Positions 8,618-17,387 of a DNA stretch of 64,000 bases are shown piece by piece. The position numbers and the translations under genes were made by a program. The stretch is from DAITAZ01 sp036824045 (GTDB lineage Bacteria; Pseudomonadota; Gammaproteobacteria; Burkholderiales; Rhodocyclaceae), in NCBI GenBank assembly GCA_036824045.1, contig DAITAZ010000012.1, positions 1-64,000 of the forward strand, written 5' to 3'. How positions within the stretch are numbered: position 1 is the stretch's first letter; each line of letters starts with the position of its first letter. Below the pieces are notes generated by a model. The model searched no databases. It saw only the letters and a list, made by a program, of their open reading frames with translations, and was not told where the DNA came from.

Positions 8618-10330
8618 ATGAGCAAACGCGTCACCATCGACCCGGTCACCCGTATCGAAGGCCACCTGCGGGTGGATGTGGAAGTGGACAACGGGCGGGT
8701 CAAGAAAGCCTGGGCCTCCGGCCAGATGTGGCGGGGGGTGGAAAACATCCTGATCGGCCGCGACCCCCGGGACGCCTGGGCCATTTGCCAGCGCATCTGC
8801 GGGGTGTGCACCACGGTGCATGCCGTCGCCTCGGTGCGGGCGGTGGAAAACGCCCTGAAGCTGGAGATCCCGGTCAACGCCAACTACATCCGCAACCTGA
8901 TCATCCTGGCTCACGCCATCCACGATCACATCGTGCATTTCTACCACCTGTCGGCGCTGGACTGGGTGGACGTGGTCTCCGCGCTGAAGGCGGACCCCAC
9001 CAAGGCCGCCAGCCTGGCGGAAAGCCTGTCGTCCTGGAAAGGCAACTCGAAGCAGGAGTTCAAGCAGGTGCAGGAGCGGCTCACCGGGTTTGTCGGCACC
9101 GGACAACTGGGCATCTTCACCAACGGCTACTGGGGGCATCCGGCGATGAAGCTGCCGCCGGAGGTCAACCTCATCGCCACCGTCCACTACCTGCAGGCGC
9201 TGGAGGTGCAGCGCTACGCCAGCAAGATCGTGAGCATTCTCGGTTCCAAGTCCCCCCACATCCAGAACGTGGCGGTGGGCGGCGTATCCAACCCCTTGGC
9301 GGTGGACGCCCAGTCGGTGCTGACGATGGAGCGGCTGCTGGCAGTGAAGGCGTGGATCGACAAGCTGGGAGACTTCATCAAGAACGTATACCTGGTGGAC
9401 GTGGCCGCCATCGGCGCCTTCTACGCGGACTGGACCAAGGTGGGCCGGGGCATCACGGACTATCTCTCGGTGCCGGACATCCCCCTGGACGGCAAAGGCG
9501 AGCAGTTTGCCCTGCCCGGTGGCCACATTGCCGGCGGCGACATCAAGACTTTCAAGGCCATTGGCACGTTCAACGACGAGTACTTCCTCAAAGGCGTGTC
9601 GGAAGCGGTCAAGCATTCCTGGTACGACTACGCCGCCGGCAGCGACAAGTCCCTCCATCCCTTTGAAGGCGAGACCTCGCCCAAGTACACCGACTTCCAG
9701 GACGACGGCAAATACTCCTGGCTCAAGTCCCCCACCTTCTATGGCAAACCCATGCAGGTCGGGCCGCTGCCCCGGGTGCTGGCCATGCTGGCGGCCGGGC
9801 ACGAGGGCACCAAGGGTTACGCCACCGCCACCCTGGAGCGGGTTTCCGCCATCGCCAAGACCACCGTGGGGCTGGATGCGCTGCACTCCACCATCGGGCG
9901 GCATGCGGCGCGCGCCATCTCCTGCGCCGTGCAGGTGGACGAACTGGCTCGGCAGTGGGATCTGCTGGTGGCCAACATGGCCAAGGGCGACCTGAAGACC
10001 TTCAACCGTCCCACGTTCCCCAAGGGCGAGCAACGCGGCGTGGGCTTCCACGAGGCGCCCCGGGGCGTGCTCTCCCATTGGGTGGTCATCAAGGACGGGA
10101 AGATCGCCAATTACCAGTGCGTCGTGCCCACCACCTGGAACGCCGCGCCCCGCAACGAGAAAGACCAGCCCGGGGCCTACGAGGCCTGCCTGCTGGACAA
10201 CCCGGTGGCCGATCCGGAAAAGCCGCTGGAAGTGCTGCGCACCGTGCACTCCTTCGACCCCTGCCTGGCCTGCGCCGTGCATGTGCTCGACACCGAGCAG
10301 CACGCCACCGTGACGGTGAAGGCCGCATGA
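8618..10330 (+). CDS. hybC: [NiFe]-hydrogenase 2 large catalytic subunit (HybC-like)
   Basis: Holds the NiFe(CN)2CO centre and oxidises H2. The N-terminal ligand motif RICGVC contributes C61 and C64; the C-terminal motif DPCLACAVH contributes C549 and C552, with H555. Fifteen residues follow H555 and are the expected C-terminal peptide removed by the HybD protease after nickel insertion. It has no signal peptide, as expected, because it is exported with HybO by the Tat pathway. 570 aa, typical. The protease gene hybD starts 10 bases downstream. Confidence 0.97.
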   Translation: MSKRVTIDPVTRIEGHLRVDVEVDNGRVKKAWASGQMWRGVENILIGRDPRDAWAICQRICGVCTTVHAVASVRAVENALKLEIPVNANYIRNLIILAHAIHDHIVHFYHLSALDWVDVVSALKADPTKAASLAESLSSWKGNSKQEFKQVQERLTGFVGTGQLGIFTNGYWGHPAMKLPPEVNLIATVHYLQALEVQRYASKIVSILGSKSPHIQNVAVGGVSNPLAVDAQSVLTMERLLAVKAWIDKLGDFIKNVYLVDVAAIGAFYADWTKVGRGITDYLSVPDIPLDGKGEQFALPGGHIAGGDIKTFKAIGTFNDEYFLKGVSEAVKHSWYDYAAGSDKSLHPFEGETSPKYTDFQDDGKYSWLKSPTFYGKPMQVGPLPRVLAMLAAGHEGTKGYATATLERVSAIAKTTVGLDALHSTIGRHAARAISCAVQVDELARQWDLLVANMAKGDLKTFNRPTFPKGEQRGVGFHEAPRGVLSHWVVIKDGKIANYQCVVPTTWNAAPRNEKDQPGAYEACLLDNPVADPEKPLEVLRTVHSFDPCLACAVHVLDTEQHATVTVKAA

Positions 10331-10340
10331 GGGCGCGGCC

Positions 10341-10823
10341 ATGAGCGCCCCACGCACCGTGCTGCTGGGGGTGGGCAACATCCTGCTCTCGGACGAAGGC
10401 GTGGGCGTGCGCCTGATGGAGCGCCTGCAAGCCGCCGGGTTGCCCCCGTGGGTCCGCCCCATCGACGGCGGCACCTGCGCCATGGAAATGCTGGAGGACC
10501 TGGAAAACCTGGACCTGCTGGTGATTGCGGATTGCGTGCGCAGCGGCCGCCCCCCCGGGAGCGTGGTGGTACTGGCCGGCGCAGCGGTGCCAGCCTTTTT
10601 CCGCACCCGGCTGTCCCCGCACCAGGTGGGGCTCTCCGACGTGCTGGCCACCCTGCAGCTGACCGGCCGGGCGCCGGCACAGGTGGTGGTGGTGGGCGTG
10701 GAGCCCGCCTCCATGGCCTTGGGGCTGGAGCTCACCCCCACCGTGGCGGCGGCCCTGCCCGAAGCCGAAGCGGCCCTGTGGCGCGCCCTGAACCTGGCGC
10801 CGCCCGCCCGGGAGGCCGCCTGA
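10341..10823 (+). CDS. hybD: Hydrogenase maturation endopeptidase (HybD-like)
   Basis: Nickel-dependent protease that removes the C-terminal peptide of the large subunit. The N-terminus LLGVGNILLSDEGVGV carries the Glu/Asp metal ligand region of the HybD/HycI family, the DGGT motif follows at about residue 46, and a conserved SPHQVGLSD segment lies mid-protein. 160 aa. Its TGA overlaps the ATG of the hypC-like gene (ATGA-type coupling). Confidence 0.93.
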   Translation: MSAPRTVLLGVGNILLSDEGVGVRLMERLQAAGLPPWVRPIDGGTCAMEMLEDLENLDLLVIADCVRSGRPPGSVVVLAGAAVPAFFRTRLSPHQVGLSDVLATLQLTGRAPAQVVVVGVEPASMALGLELTPTVAAALPEAEAALWRALNLAPPAREAA

Positions 10824-11104
10824 TGTGCCTGGCGCTCCCCATGCAGATCGTGGCCGTGGCGCCGGACGGTCACACCGTGCAGGTGGCCCGGGGCGACCGG
10901 CTGGAACACGCCAGCCTACTGCTGGTGGGCCCCCTACCCGTGGGCACCTGGGTGCTGGTTTCCCTCGGGCTAGTGCGGGAGGTGCTCGCCGACGCGCAGC
11001 GCGCCCTGATCGAGGACGCCCTGGCGGCGCTCACCGCCAGCCTGGAAGGCCGGTATCAGCCGGACCAACACTTCACCGATCTCGCCCATGACCCGTTTGC
11101 GTAA
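10823..11104 (+). CDS. hypC: HypC/HybG-family hydrogenase maturation chaperone
   Basis: Small chaperone that delivers the Fe(CN)2CO group and holds the large-subunit precursor. The product begins MCLALP, the family signature with the essential Cys2 exposed after Met removal. The 93-residue length is normal. Within a hyb operon this copy plausibly serves HybC, as HybG does in E. coli. Other hyp genes (A, B, D, E, F) are not in the window and must lie elsewhere. It overlaps hybE by 17 bases. Confidence 0.9.
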   Translation: MCLALPMQIVAVAPDGHTVQVARGDRLEHASLLLVGPLPVGTWVLVSLGLVREVLADAQRALIEDALAALTASLEGRYQPDQHFTDLAHDPFA

Positions 11105-11612
11105 GCCGGCACTGGCGCCACCCGCCGTGGTGATCGCCACCCCGCTGGCCGACAACCCGGCGGAACGGGTCACCGCCTTTTACCACCGCGTCTGGCGGGA
11201 GCGAATGGCCGAGTTGCCCTTTCTCAATGCCCGGTTGAGCGTGGAAGCGCTGGGCTTTCAGCGACTGAGCGGGGATTGGCTGGGCATGGTCATCACCCCG
11301 TGGTGCGTGCAAGTGCTGCTCGCCCCCGGCGGCGGCAGTTTGTGGCAGGACATCCCCGCCGGCGAACGCCGCCTGATCGAACTCCCCGTCGGCGCGCTCG
11401 AATTCATTGCCGACGCCGGCGAAGCGGAACTCCCCAACCTCCAGTACTGCCCGCTGATGGCGCCCGTGGAACACATCGCCAATCAAGCGGCCGCCAGCGT
11501 CTTTGCCCGGGACGCCCTGGCCACGCTTCTGACCCCGCGTCCGCCCGAGCCTGCCCCCGAAGCGCCCGCATCCCCTTCCCGTCGGGGGTTTCTGTTGCGC
11601 CAGCGGGGCTGA
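11088..11612 (+). CDS. hybE: HybE-family hydrogenase-2 assembly chaperone
   Basis: Cytoplasmic chaperone thought to proofread assembly of the HybO-HybC complex before Tat export. It resembles E. coli HybE in the MPFLN/LPFLN-type helix, the GMVITPWCVQVLL strand and the CPLMAPVEHI segment. Unlike the HupJ-type versions in some bacteria, no rubredoxin domain is fused. 174 aa, with a Pro/Ala-rich C-terminal tail ending in RRGFLLRQRG, similar to the E. coli tail. Last gene of the hyb operon. Confidence 0.88.
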   Translation: MTRLRKPALAPPAVVIATPLADNPAERVTAFYHRVWRERMAELPFLNARLSVEALGFQRLSGDWLGMVITPWCVQVLLAPGGGSLWQDIPAGERRLIELPVGALEFIADAGEAELPNLQYCPLMAPVEHIANQAAASVFARDALATLLTPRPPEPAPEAPASPSRRGFLLRQRG

Positions 11613-11630
11613 CCCCGCCCGGGCAGGCGG

Positions 11631-12455
11631 CTAGGCCAGTTCCATGTGCGGCTGGGGTTTCGGCCCGCCCGGCGAATGCTTCGCCCGTGCCGCCGGACGC
11701 GGGGTGTAGCAGTAGAGCACGCTGCCCCGCAGGTCGCCCACCGCCCGCGCCCAGTCCGGCTCCACCTCGGGCACCGGAAAGCTGTTGCTGATCAAGCGTG
11801 CGCCCACCTGCATCTCGCCTTTGGCCTTGAGCCAAAGCCTCGGCATGGGCACCGGGGAAAGAAAGGCATAGACCAGATCGAACTCGGCCAGGCGCAGGCG
11901 CCAGAAATCCCCCAGGGACACCCGGCAGTTGGGCAAGCCCAGGCAGCGCAGCCAGGCAATGGCAAAGGGAATGGGCGCGAGTTCCACCCCGAGGAACGTG
12001 CAATCGGGCCGCGCCCGTGCCAGCCCCACCAACACCGACCCGGTGCCGCACCCCAGATCCAGCACACGCGAGGGCGTCGGCCCCAGTTCCCCGGCCAGCA
12101 CTGCCAGCGTGGGGCGCCCGGTCAGGTACAAGGGCACGCGGGTCTTTTGCACCGCGCGGAAAACAAGAAAGAGCAGCAGGAAACCCGCCAGATACCAGCC
12201 CGGCGCCACCTGCACGCCCCGTGCCAGCCACACCGCGGGCGCGAACAGGAACTGGATCGCCGTCCACCACCAGGGTTCCCGGCGCACCAGGCTCAACCCC
12301 GCGGCCACGCCTCCCGCCATCACCGGCAGCGCCAGCTCGAAAGCCGGGGCTTCCCCCCCGAGGGCGAAATAGGCGATCACCCAGCCGGCCATCTGGTGGG
12401 CGGCGGCAAACAGCAGGTGCATGGAACGATGGATCGGCAACGGCGGAACCTGCAT
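11631..12455 (-). CDS. Membrane-anchored class I SAM-dependent methyltransferase
   Basis: The N-terminal half has about four hydrophobic segments, followed by a Rossmann-type methyltransferase with the SAM motif VLDLGCGTGS near residue 132 and an acidic strand-2 end (GVELAP). The substrate is unknown. It converges on hybE, leaving 18 bases between stops, and is divergent from tolC. A shorter start at an internal Met (MHLLFAA, residue 12) is possible. The hydrogenase context is probably incidental because the gene is on the opposite strand. Confidence 0.75.
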   Translation of the reverse strand: MQVPPLPIHRSMHLLFAAAHQMAGWVIAYFALGGEAPAFELALPVMAGGVAAGLSLVRREPWWWTAIQFLFAPAVWLARGVQVAPGWYLAGFLLLFLVFRAVQKTRVPLYLTGRPTLAVLAGELGPTPSRVLDLGCGTGSVLVGLARARPDCTFLGVELAPIPFAIAWLRCLGLPNCRVSLGDFWRLRLAEFDLVYAFLSPVPMPRLWLKAKGEMQVGARLISNSFPVPEVEPDWARAVGDLRGSVLYCYTPRPAARAKHSPGGPKPQPHMELA

Positions 12456-12600
12456 CTTGCCGCCGGAACGCCACCGCCAAACCCGCCGGCAAACCCCGGT
12501 TGCCCGCCCAATTCAGCCTGCGGCGACAACCGAACCCGGCAACCGCTGCTGGAAGCGCCTCATGGTGCGCGCGTGCGAGGCGAGAACGCCCACGCTCCGC

Positions 12601-12614
12601 GAGGCGTACGCCTC
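12601..12614. promoter_or_regulatory. Perfect 14-bp palindrome upstream of tolC, candidate operator
   Basis: GAGGCGTACGCCTC is a perfect dyad lying between the divergent methyltransferase and tolC genes, about 90 bases before a -10-like TATACT (12705-12710). It could be a repressor site for the efflux operon, or a chance GC-rich palindrome. Confidence 0.3.
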
Positions 12615-12742
12615 CCTGTGCAGCGGCCGGCTGCGGTTTCCCGGTTGAAATATTCCGCAATACCTCCCGGCTCCGCCCTCACCGGGCTTGACGGAGAGGG
12701 ACGCTATACTGCCCGCAGATTCCACCCTCGCAGACTGAGTGC

Positions 12743-14155
12743 ATGATCACGCACCGGAAACTTTCTTCACTTGGCCTGGCCGCGCTCCTGCTCGCCGGCA
12801 GTGCCCAGGCCGGCGCCGACCCGTTCGATGTGGACCGGAGCATCCCGCCCCCGCTCACCGCCACCCCCGGGCCGGAAGCCACCGCCCTGCCCTGCCCCGC
12901 CGGGCCACCGCAAGGCCCGGTCACGCTGCTGGTAGCGGTGAACAGCGCCCTCTGCCAGCACCCCCAGACCCGCGAGCAATGGGCCAACGCCCGCGCGCAG
13001 GCGGCGCAGGTGGGCGTGGCGCAGGCGGCCTGGCTACCCGGCCTGAACGGCACGGTCGGGGCTTCCCGGATTCGCAGCGGCACCACGGACGACCGCTACA
13101 ACCAGCGCAGCCTGGGCCTCACCGCCAACTGGCTGCTGTACGACTTCGGTGCCCGGGACGCCGCCCTGGAGAACGCCCGCCAGCTCCTCCACGCCGCCAA
13201 CGCGACGCGGGACGCCACGGTGCAAAGCCTCTTTCTCGCCGCCGCGCAGAGCTACTTCCAGGCCCAGGCCACCCGCAGCGCCGTCACCGCGGCCACCCTG
13301 GCGGAAAAAGCCGCTGCCGAAAGCCTGAAGGCGGCCGAAACCCGCTACGCCGTCGGCACCGCCACCCCGGCGGACCGGCTACAGGCCCGCACCGCGCTCG
13401 CCCAGGCCCGGCTGGCGCGCATCCAGGCCGAAGGCAATGCCCGCAACGCCGTGGGCGTGCTCGCCAACGCCATGGGGCTGGATGCCCACTTTCCCCTGCG
13501 CCTGGCCGAAGACGCCGTCGCCCCGCCGCCCCGGGATTTCGAGGCGGACCTCAACCAACTGATCGCCGAGGCCCGCGCCCGGCGCCCGGATCTGATGGCC
13601 GCCCAGGCCCAGCACCGGGCCGCCCAGGCGGCCGCCGACAACGCCCGCGCCAGTGGCCGCCCCAGCCTGAGCCTGGGCGCAGCGGGTAGCCGCCAGTGGG
13701 CCGGCGGCGATGCCAGCACCAGCGCCAACATCGGCCTGACGCTCTCGGTGCCGTTGTTCACCGGCTACGCCACCGCCTATCGCGTCCGCGCCGCCGAGGC
13801 GCAAGCCGACAGCCGGGCTGCCGCCGCCGAGCGCATCGGCCAGCAGGTGGCGCTGGATGTCTGGCGCGCGTACCAGAGCCTGCTCACCGCCGGCCAGAGC
13901 GTGCGCACCAGCGAAGAACTCCTGGCCAGCGCCACCCAGTCCGAGCAGGTGGCCGCTGGCCGCTATCAGGCCGGTGTCGGCAACATCCTGGATCTGCTCA
14001 ATGCCCAGACCGCCCTGGCCAACGCCCGCCAGCAGCGCATCCAGGCCCTCTTCGACTGGCAAAGCGCCCGCGCCACCCTGGCCCAGGCCTTGGGCCAGCT
14101 GGATTTCGACACGATCAAGGGCGACCCGGCCAGCGCCCAGCCCGCCGCCCGCTAA
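12743..14155 (+). CDS. tolC: TolC-family outer membrane efflux protein
   Basis: Outer-membrane channel for the MacAB-type transporter encoded downstream. An N-terminal signal peptide (about residues 1-23, LAALLLAGSAQA) is followed by two OEP repeats rich in Ala, Gln and Arg with long heptad-like helices (about 60-250 and 270-460). 470 aa, usual size. A -10-like TATACT lies about 33 bases upstream, but no matching -35 element is seen at the correct spacing. macA starts 15 bases after its stop. Confidence 0.92.
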   Translation: MITHRKLSSLGLAALLLAGSAQAGADPFDVDRSIPPPLTATPGPEATALPCPAGPPQGPVTLLVAVNSALCQHPQTREQWANARAQAAQVGVAQAAWLPGLNGTVGASRIRSGTTDDRYNQRSLGLTANWLLYDFGARDAALENARQLLHAANATRDATVQSLFLAAAQSYFQAQATRSAVTAATLAEKAAAESLKAAETRYAVGTATPADRLQARTALAQARLARIQAEGNARNAVGVLANAMGLDAHFPLRLAEDAVAPPPRDFEADLNQLIAEARARRPDLMAAQAQHRAAQAAADNARASGRPSLSLGAAGSRQWAGGDASTSANIGLTLSVPLFTGYATAYRVRAAEAQADSRAAAAERIGQQVALDVWRAYQSLLTAGQSVRTSEELLASATQSEQVAAGRYQAGVGNILDLLNAQTALANARQQRIQALFDWQSARATLAQALGQLDFDTIKGDPASAQPAAR

Positions 14156-14170
14156 GCCCCGCACAAGACC

Positions 14171-15379
14171 ATGAAACTCCTCACCCTGCGCAACACGATC
14201 ATCGTCACCCTGGTTGCCGCCGCTGCCGGCGGTGCCTGGTGGGCCTACCAGCGGCAGGAAGCCGCCAGGCCCGAGAACAAATACCGCTTCCAGGCCGTCA
14301 CCCGGGGCGACCTGGTGCAAAGCGTTTCCGCCAACGGCACCCTCAACCCCACCAGCGTCGTCAGCGTCGGCACCCAGGTATCGGGCACCGTGCGCAAGCT
14401 GCACGTGGACTTCAACTCCAAAGTGGAAGAAGGCCAGGTACTGCTGGAGCTGGACGACCGGCTGCTCTCGGCCACCGCGCGGCAGAGCGCCGCCAGCATC
14501 GAGAACATCAAGACCACCGTCGAACTGACGCGGGCCAACGAGCGGCGCATGTCCGAACTGCTGAAGAAGGAATACATCTCCCGCCAGGAATACGACCAGA
14601 GCCGCCAGGCCCTCAAGAGCGCCGAGGCCCAGTTGGCCCAGGCCATCGCCACCGCCGACCGGGACAAGGTCAACCTGAGCTACACGGTGATCCGCTCGCC
14701 GGTCTCGGGCATCGTCACCGACCGGGTGGTGGACGTGGGCCAGACCGTGGCCGCCAGTTTCCAGACACCGACCCTGATCAAGATCGCCCGCGATCTGACC
14801 AGCATGCAGATCGACACCAGCTTTGCCGAGGCGGACATCGGCAACATCCAGGTGGGCCAGCCGGCGCGCTTCACCGTGGATGCGTTCCCCAGCAAGAGCT
14901 TTCGCGGCGAGGTGAAGCAGATCCGCCTCAACCCCACCAACCAGCAGAACGTGGTGACTTACAACGTGGTGGCGAAGGTGGACAACCCGGAGCAGATTCT
15001 CCTGCCGGGCATGACCGCCTACGTCAACATCGTGGTGGCCCGCCGCAAGGACGTGCTGCAGGTGCCCAACGCCGCCCTGCGCTACACCCCGCCGGACGCC
15101 GCCAAGCCCGAGGACAAGGCGCCCGCCGGCGGCCCGGGGGGCGGCAACCGCAAGCGCCAGCGGGACCCGGGCACCGGCACCGTCTGGGTGCTGGAGAGCG
15201 GCGCCCTGAAACCGGTCACGGTGCAACTGGGCATCACCGACAGCCGCCACACGGAGATTACCGGGGGCGAGCTCAAGGCGGACGACCAGGTGGTGGTGGG
15301 CGAAGCCCTGCCCCAGGCCGCCAACGGCGGCAACAGCGGCAGCGGCGCCCCGCCCACCATGCGCATGAGGATGTTCTGA
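14171..15379 (+). CDS. macA: MacA-like periplasmic adaptor (membrane fusion protein)
   Basis: Links the inner-membrane MacB transporter to TolC. It has an N-terminal membrane anchor (residues about 7-24), a lipoyl/barrel-sandwich region split around a coiled-coil hairpin (about 95-165), then beta-barrel and membrane-proximal domains (VTYNVVAKVDN, LPGMTAYVNIVV). A Pro/Gly/Lys insertion (PEDKAPAGGPGGG) interrupts the C-terminal part. 402 aa. Its TGA overlaps the ATG of the ATPase gene. Confidence 0.92.
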   Translation: MKLLTLRNTIIVTLVAAAAGGAWWAYQRQEAARPENKYRFQAVTRGDLVQSVSANGTLNPTSVVSVGTQVSGTVRKLHVDFNSKVEEGQVLLELDDRLLSATARQSAASIENIKTTVELTRANERRMSELLKKEYISRQEYDQSRQALKSAEAQLAQAIATADRDKVNLSYTVIRSPVSGIVTDRVVDVGQTVAASFQTPTLIKIARDLTSMQIDTSFAEADIGNIQVGQPARFTVDAFPSKSFRGEVKQIRLNPTNQQNVVTYNVVAKVDNPEQILLPGMTAYVNIVVARRKDVLQVPNAALRYTPPDAAKPEDKAPAGGPGGGNRKRQRDPGTGTVWVLESGALKPVTVQLGITDSRHTEITGGELKADDQVVVGEALPQAANGGNSGSGAPPTMRMRMF

Positions 15380-16098
15380 TGCCCCCCGGTGAGTACCCGC
15401 CGGTCATCCAGGTGGACAACGTGGGCAAGGTCTATGAGACCGCCGCGGGCCCCTTCGTGGCGCTGCGGGACGTCAGCCTCACCATACGGGCGGGCGAATT
15501 CGTGGCCATCATGGGGCCCTCCGGCTCGGGCAAGTCCACCTTCATGAACGTGCTGGGGTGCCTGGACCGGGCCAGCAGCGGCACGTTCCGCCTCACCGGC
15601 AAGGACGTGGGCAGCCTCGGCCCGGACGAACTGGCCATGCTGCGCAACCGCACCATCGGCTTCGTCTTCCAGGGCTTCAACCTGCTGCCCCGCATGAGCC
15701 TGGAAGACAACGTGGCGCTGCCCCTGGTCTATGCCGGCGTGGAGCGAGCGGTGCGCCACACCCGGGCCCGCGCCTTGCTGGCCAAGGTGGGGCTGGAACG
15801 CTTCGCCGACTCGCTTCCCAACAAGATCTCTGGTGGGCAGCAGCAGCGGGTGGCCATCGCCCGGGCCCTGGTCAACAACCCCCGCCTGATCCTGGCCGAT
15901 GAGCCCACCGGCAATCTGGACAGCCATACCAGCGAGGAGATCATGGCGCTCTTCGAATCCCTCAACCAGGAAGGCATCACCGTGGTGCTGGTGACCCACG
16001 AACCGGACATCGCCGCCCATGCCCGCCGCCTGGTGCGCTTCTTCGACGGCCAGGTGGTGGAAGACGCGCCCACCGCGCGGGGGGCCGCCACATGCTGA
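15379..16098 (+). CDS. macB: MacB-type ABC transporter ATP-binding protein
   Basis: Energises the tripartite efflux pump. It shows Walker A GPSGSGKST (about residue 46), Q-loop GFVFQGFNLL, ABC signature SGGQQQR, Walker B LILADEP and the H-loop VLVTHE. It belongs to the LolD/MacB subfamily. Here the ATPase is a separate 239-aa protein, whereas E. coli MacB fuses it to the permease. It overlaps macA by one base (15379) and the permease gene by seven. Confidence 0.93.
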   Translation: MPPGEYPPVIQVDNVGKVYETAAGPFVALRDVSLTIRAGEFVAIMGPSGSGKSTFMNVLGCLDRASSGTFRLTGKDVGSLGPDELAMLRNRTIGFVFQGFNLLPRMSLEDNVALPLVYAGVERAVRHTRARALLAKVGLERFADSLPNKISGGQQQRVAIARALVNNPRLILADEPTGNLDSHTSEEIMALFESLNQEGITVVLVTHEPDIAAHARRLVRFFDGQVVEDAPTARGAATC

Positions 16099-17312
16099 AC
16101 GCCATGCTGTTCGAGGCCTGGCGCGCCATGGGCGCCAACCGGCTGCGCACCTTCCTGACCATGCTGGGCATGGTGATCGGCGTCGGAGCCGTGGTGCTGA
16201 TGATGTCCATCGGCCAGGGCGCCCAGTACGCCGTGAGCCAGACCATCAGCTCCATGGGCAGCAACCTGTTCATCGTGCTGGCGGGTTCCACCACCACGGG
16301 CGGCGTGCGCGCCGGCGGCGGGGCGGGCTCCACCCTCACCGTGGCCGACGCCACCGCCATCGGCGAGCTGCCGGGCGTGCAGGAAACCGCGCCGGTCCAC
16401 CCGGGCAGCGCCCAGGTGCAGTACGGCGCAGCCAACTGGAGCACCAGCGTGCTTGGCACCACGCCCGCCTATCTGGATGCCCGCACCTGGCCCCTGGAAA
16501 GCGGCGAATCCTTCACCGACACCGATGTGCGCTCCGCCACCCGGGTCGCGCTGGTGGGGCAGACGGTGATCACCAACCTGTTCGGCGAGGAAGACCCGGT
16601 CGGCAAGGTGATCCGCCTGCGCGGCACCCCGTTCACGGTGATCGGCGTGCTTGCCGCCAAGGGCCAGAATCTGGACGGCCGCGACCAGGACGACACCATC
16701 ATCATCCCGCTCACCACCGCCCAGCGCAAAGTGTTCGGCACCGCCTTCCAGGGCGCGGTGCGGATGATCGTGACCAAGGCCGAATCAGCCGAAGCCATGC
16801 CCAGCGTGGAGCGCGGCATCACCGCCCTGCTGCGCCAGCGCCACCGCATCCGGGACGATCAGGACGACGACTTCTTCATCCGCAATCTCACCGCCGTGGC
16901 CAACTCGGCGGCGGAAACCACCCGGGTGATGTCGCTGCTGTTGGGGGCCATTGCCTCCGTCTCGCTGCTGGTGGGCGGGATCGGCATCATGAACATCATG
17001 CTGGTCTCGGTCACCGAACGCACCCGTGAAATCGGCATTCGCCTGGCCATCGGCGCCCGTCAGCGGGACGTGCTGACCCAGTTTCTCCTCGAGGCCATCA
17101 TCATCTCGGTGGCCGGCTGCGTCATCGGCCTGTTGCTGGGCGTGGGCGGCGCAGTGCTCGCCAACCTGCTCACCAACACGCCGGTGGTGATCTCCGGCAG
17201 CTCCGTGATCACGGCCTTTGCGGTCGCGGCAACGGTGGGCATCTTCTTTGGCTTCTACCCTGCCCGCAAAGCCGCGGGCATGGACCCGATCGAGGCCCTG
17301 CGTTATCAGTAG
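16092..17312 (+). CDS. MacB/FtsX-type ABC transporter permease
   Basis: Inner-membrane permease of the MacAB-TolC-like system. The N-terminal helix (RLRTFLTMLGMVIGVGAVVLMM) and a large periplasmic MacB core domain (about 50-260) are followed by three C-terminal helices. The TERTREIGIRLAIGAR coupling motif is typical of the family. 406 aa. The substrate (macrolide, peptide, lipoprotein or other) cannot be told from sequence. Confidence 0.92.
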   Translation: MLNAMLFEAWRAMGANRLRTFLTMLGMVIGVGAVVLMMSIGQGAQYAVSQTISSMGSNLFIVLAGSTTTGGVRAGGGAGSTLTVADATAIGELPGVQETAPVHPGSAQVQYGAANWSTSVLGTTPAYLDARTWPLESGESFTDTDVRSATRVALVGQTVITNLFGEEDPVGKVIRLRGTPFTVIGVLAAKGQNLDGRDQDDTIIIPLTTAQRKVFGTAFQGAVRMIVTKAESAEAMPSVERGITALLRQRHRIRDDQDDDFFIRNLTAVANSAAETTRVMSLLLGAIASVSLLVGGIGIMNIMLVSVTERTREIGIRLAIGARQRDVLTQFLLEAIIISVAGCVIGLLLGVGGAVLANLLTNTPVVISGSSVITAFAVAATVGIFFGFYPARKAAGMDPIEALRYQ

Positions 17313-17338
17313 GCCCCAGTGGGCGAGGCAATCACGAC

Positions 17339-17362
17339 AAGGGCGCCACGGTGGGCGCCCTT
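17339..17362. terminator. Hairpin between the efflux operon and pssA
   Basis: A 9-bp stem (AAGGGCGCC at 17339-17347 with 17354-17362) closes a 6-base loop, placed between convergent stops. The downstream sequence GCTTGCGTTT is only weakly U-rich, so efficiency is uncertain. Confidence 0.5.
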
Positions 17363-17387
17363 GCTTGCGTTTGGCCCAGCGCCCCTT

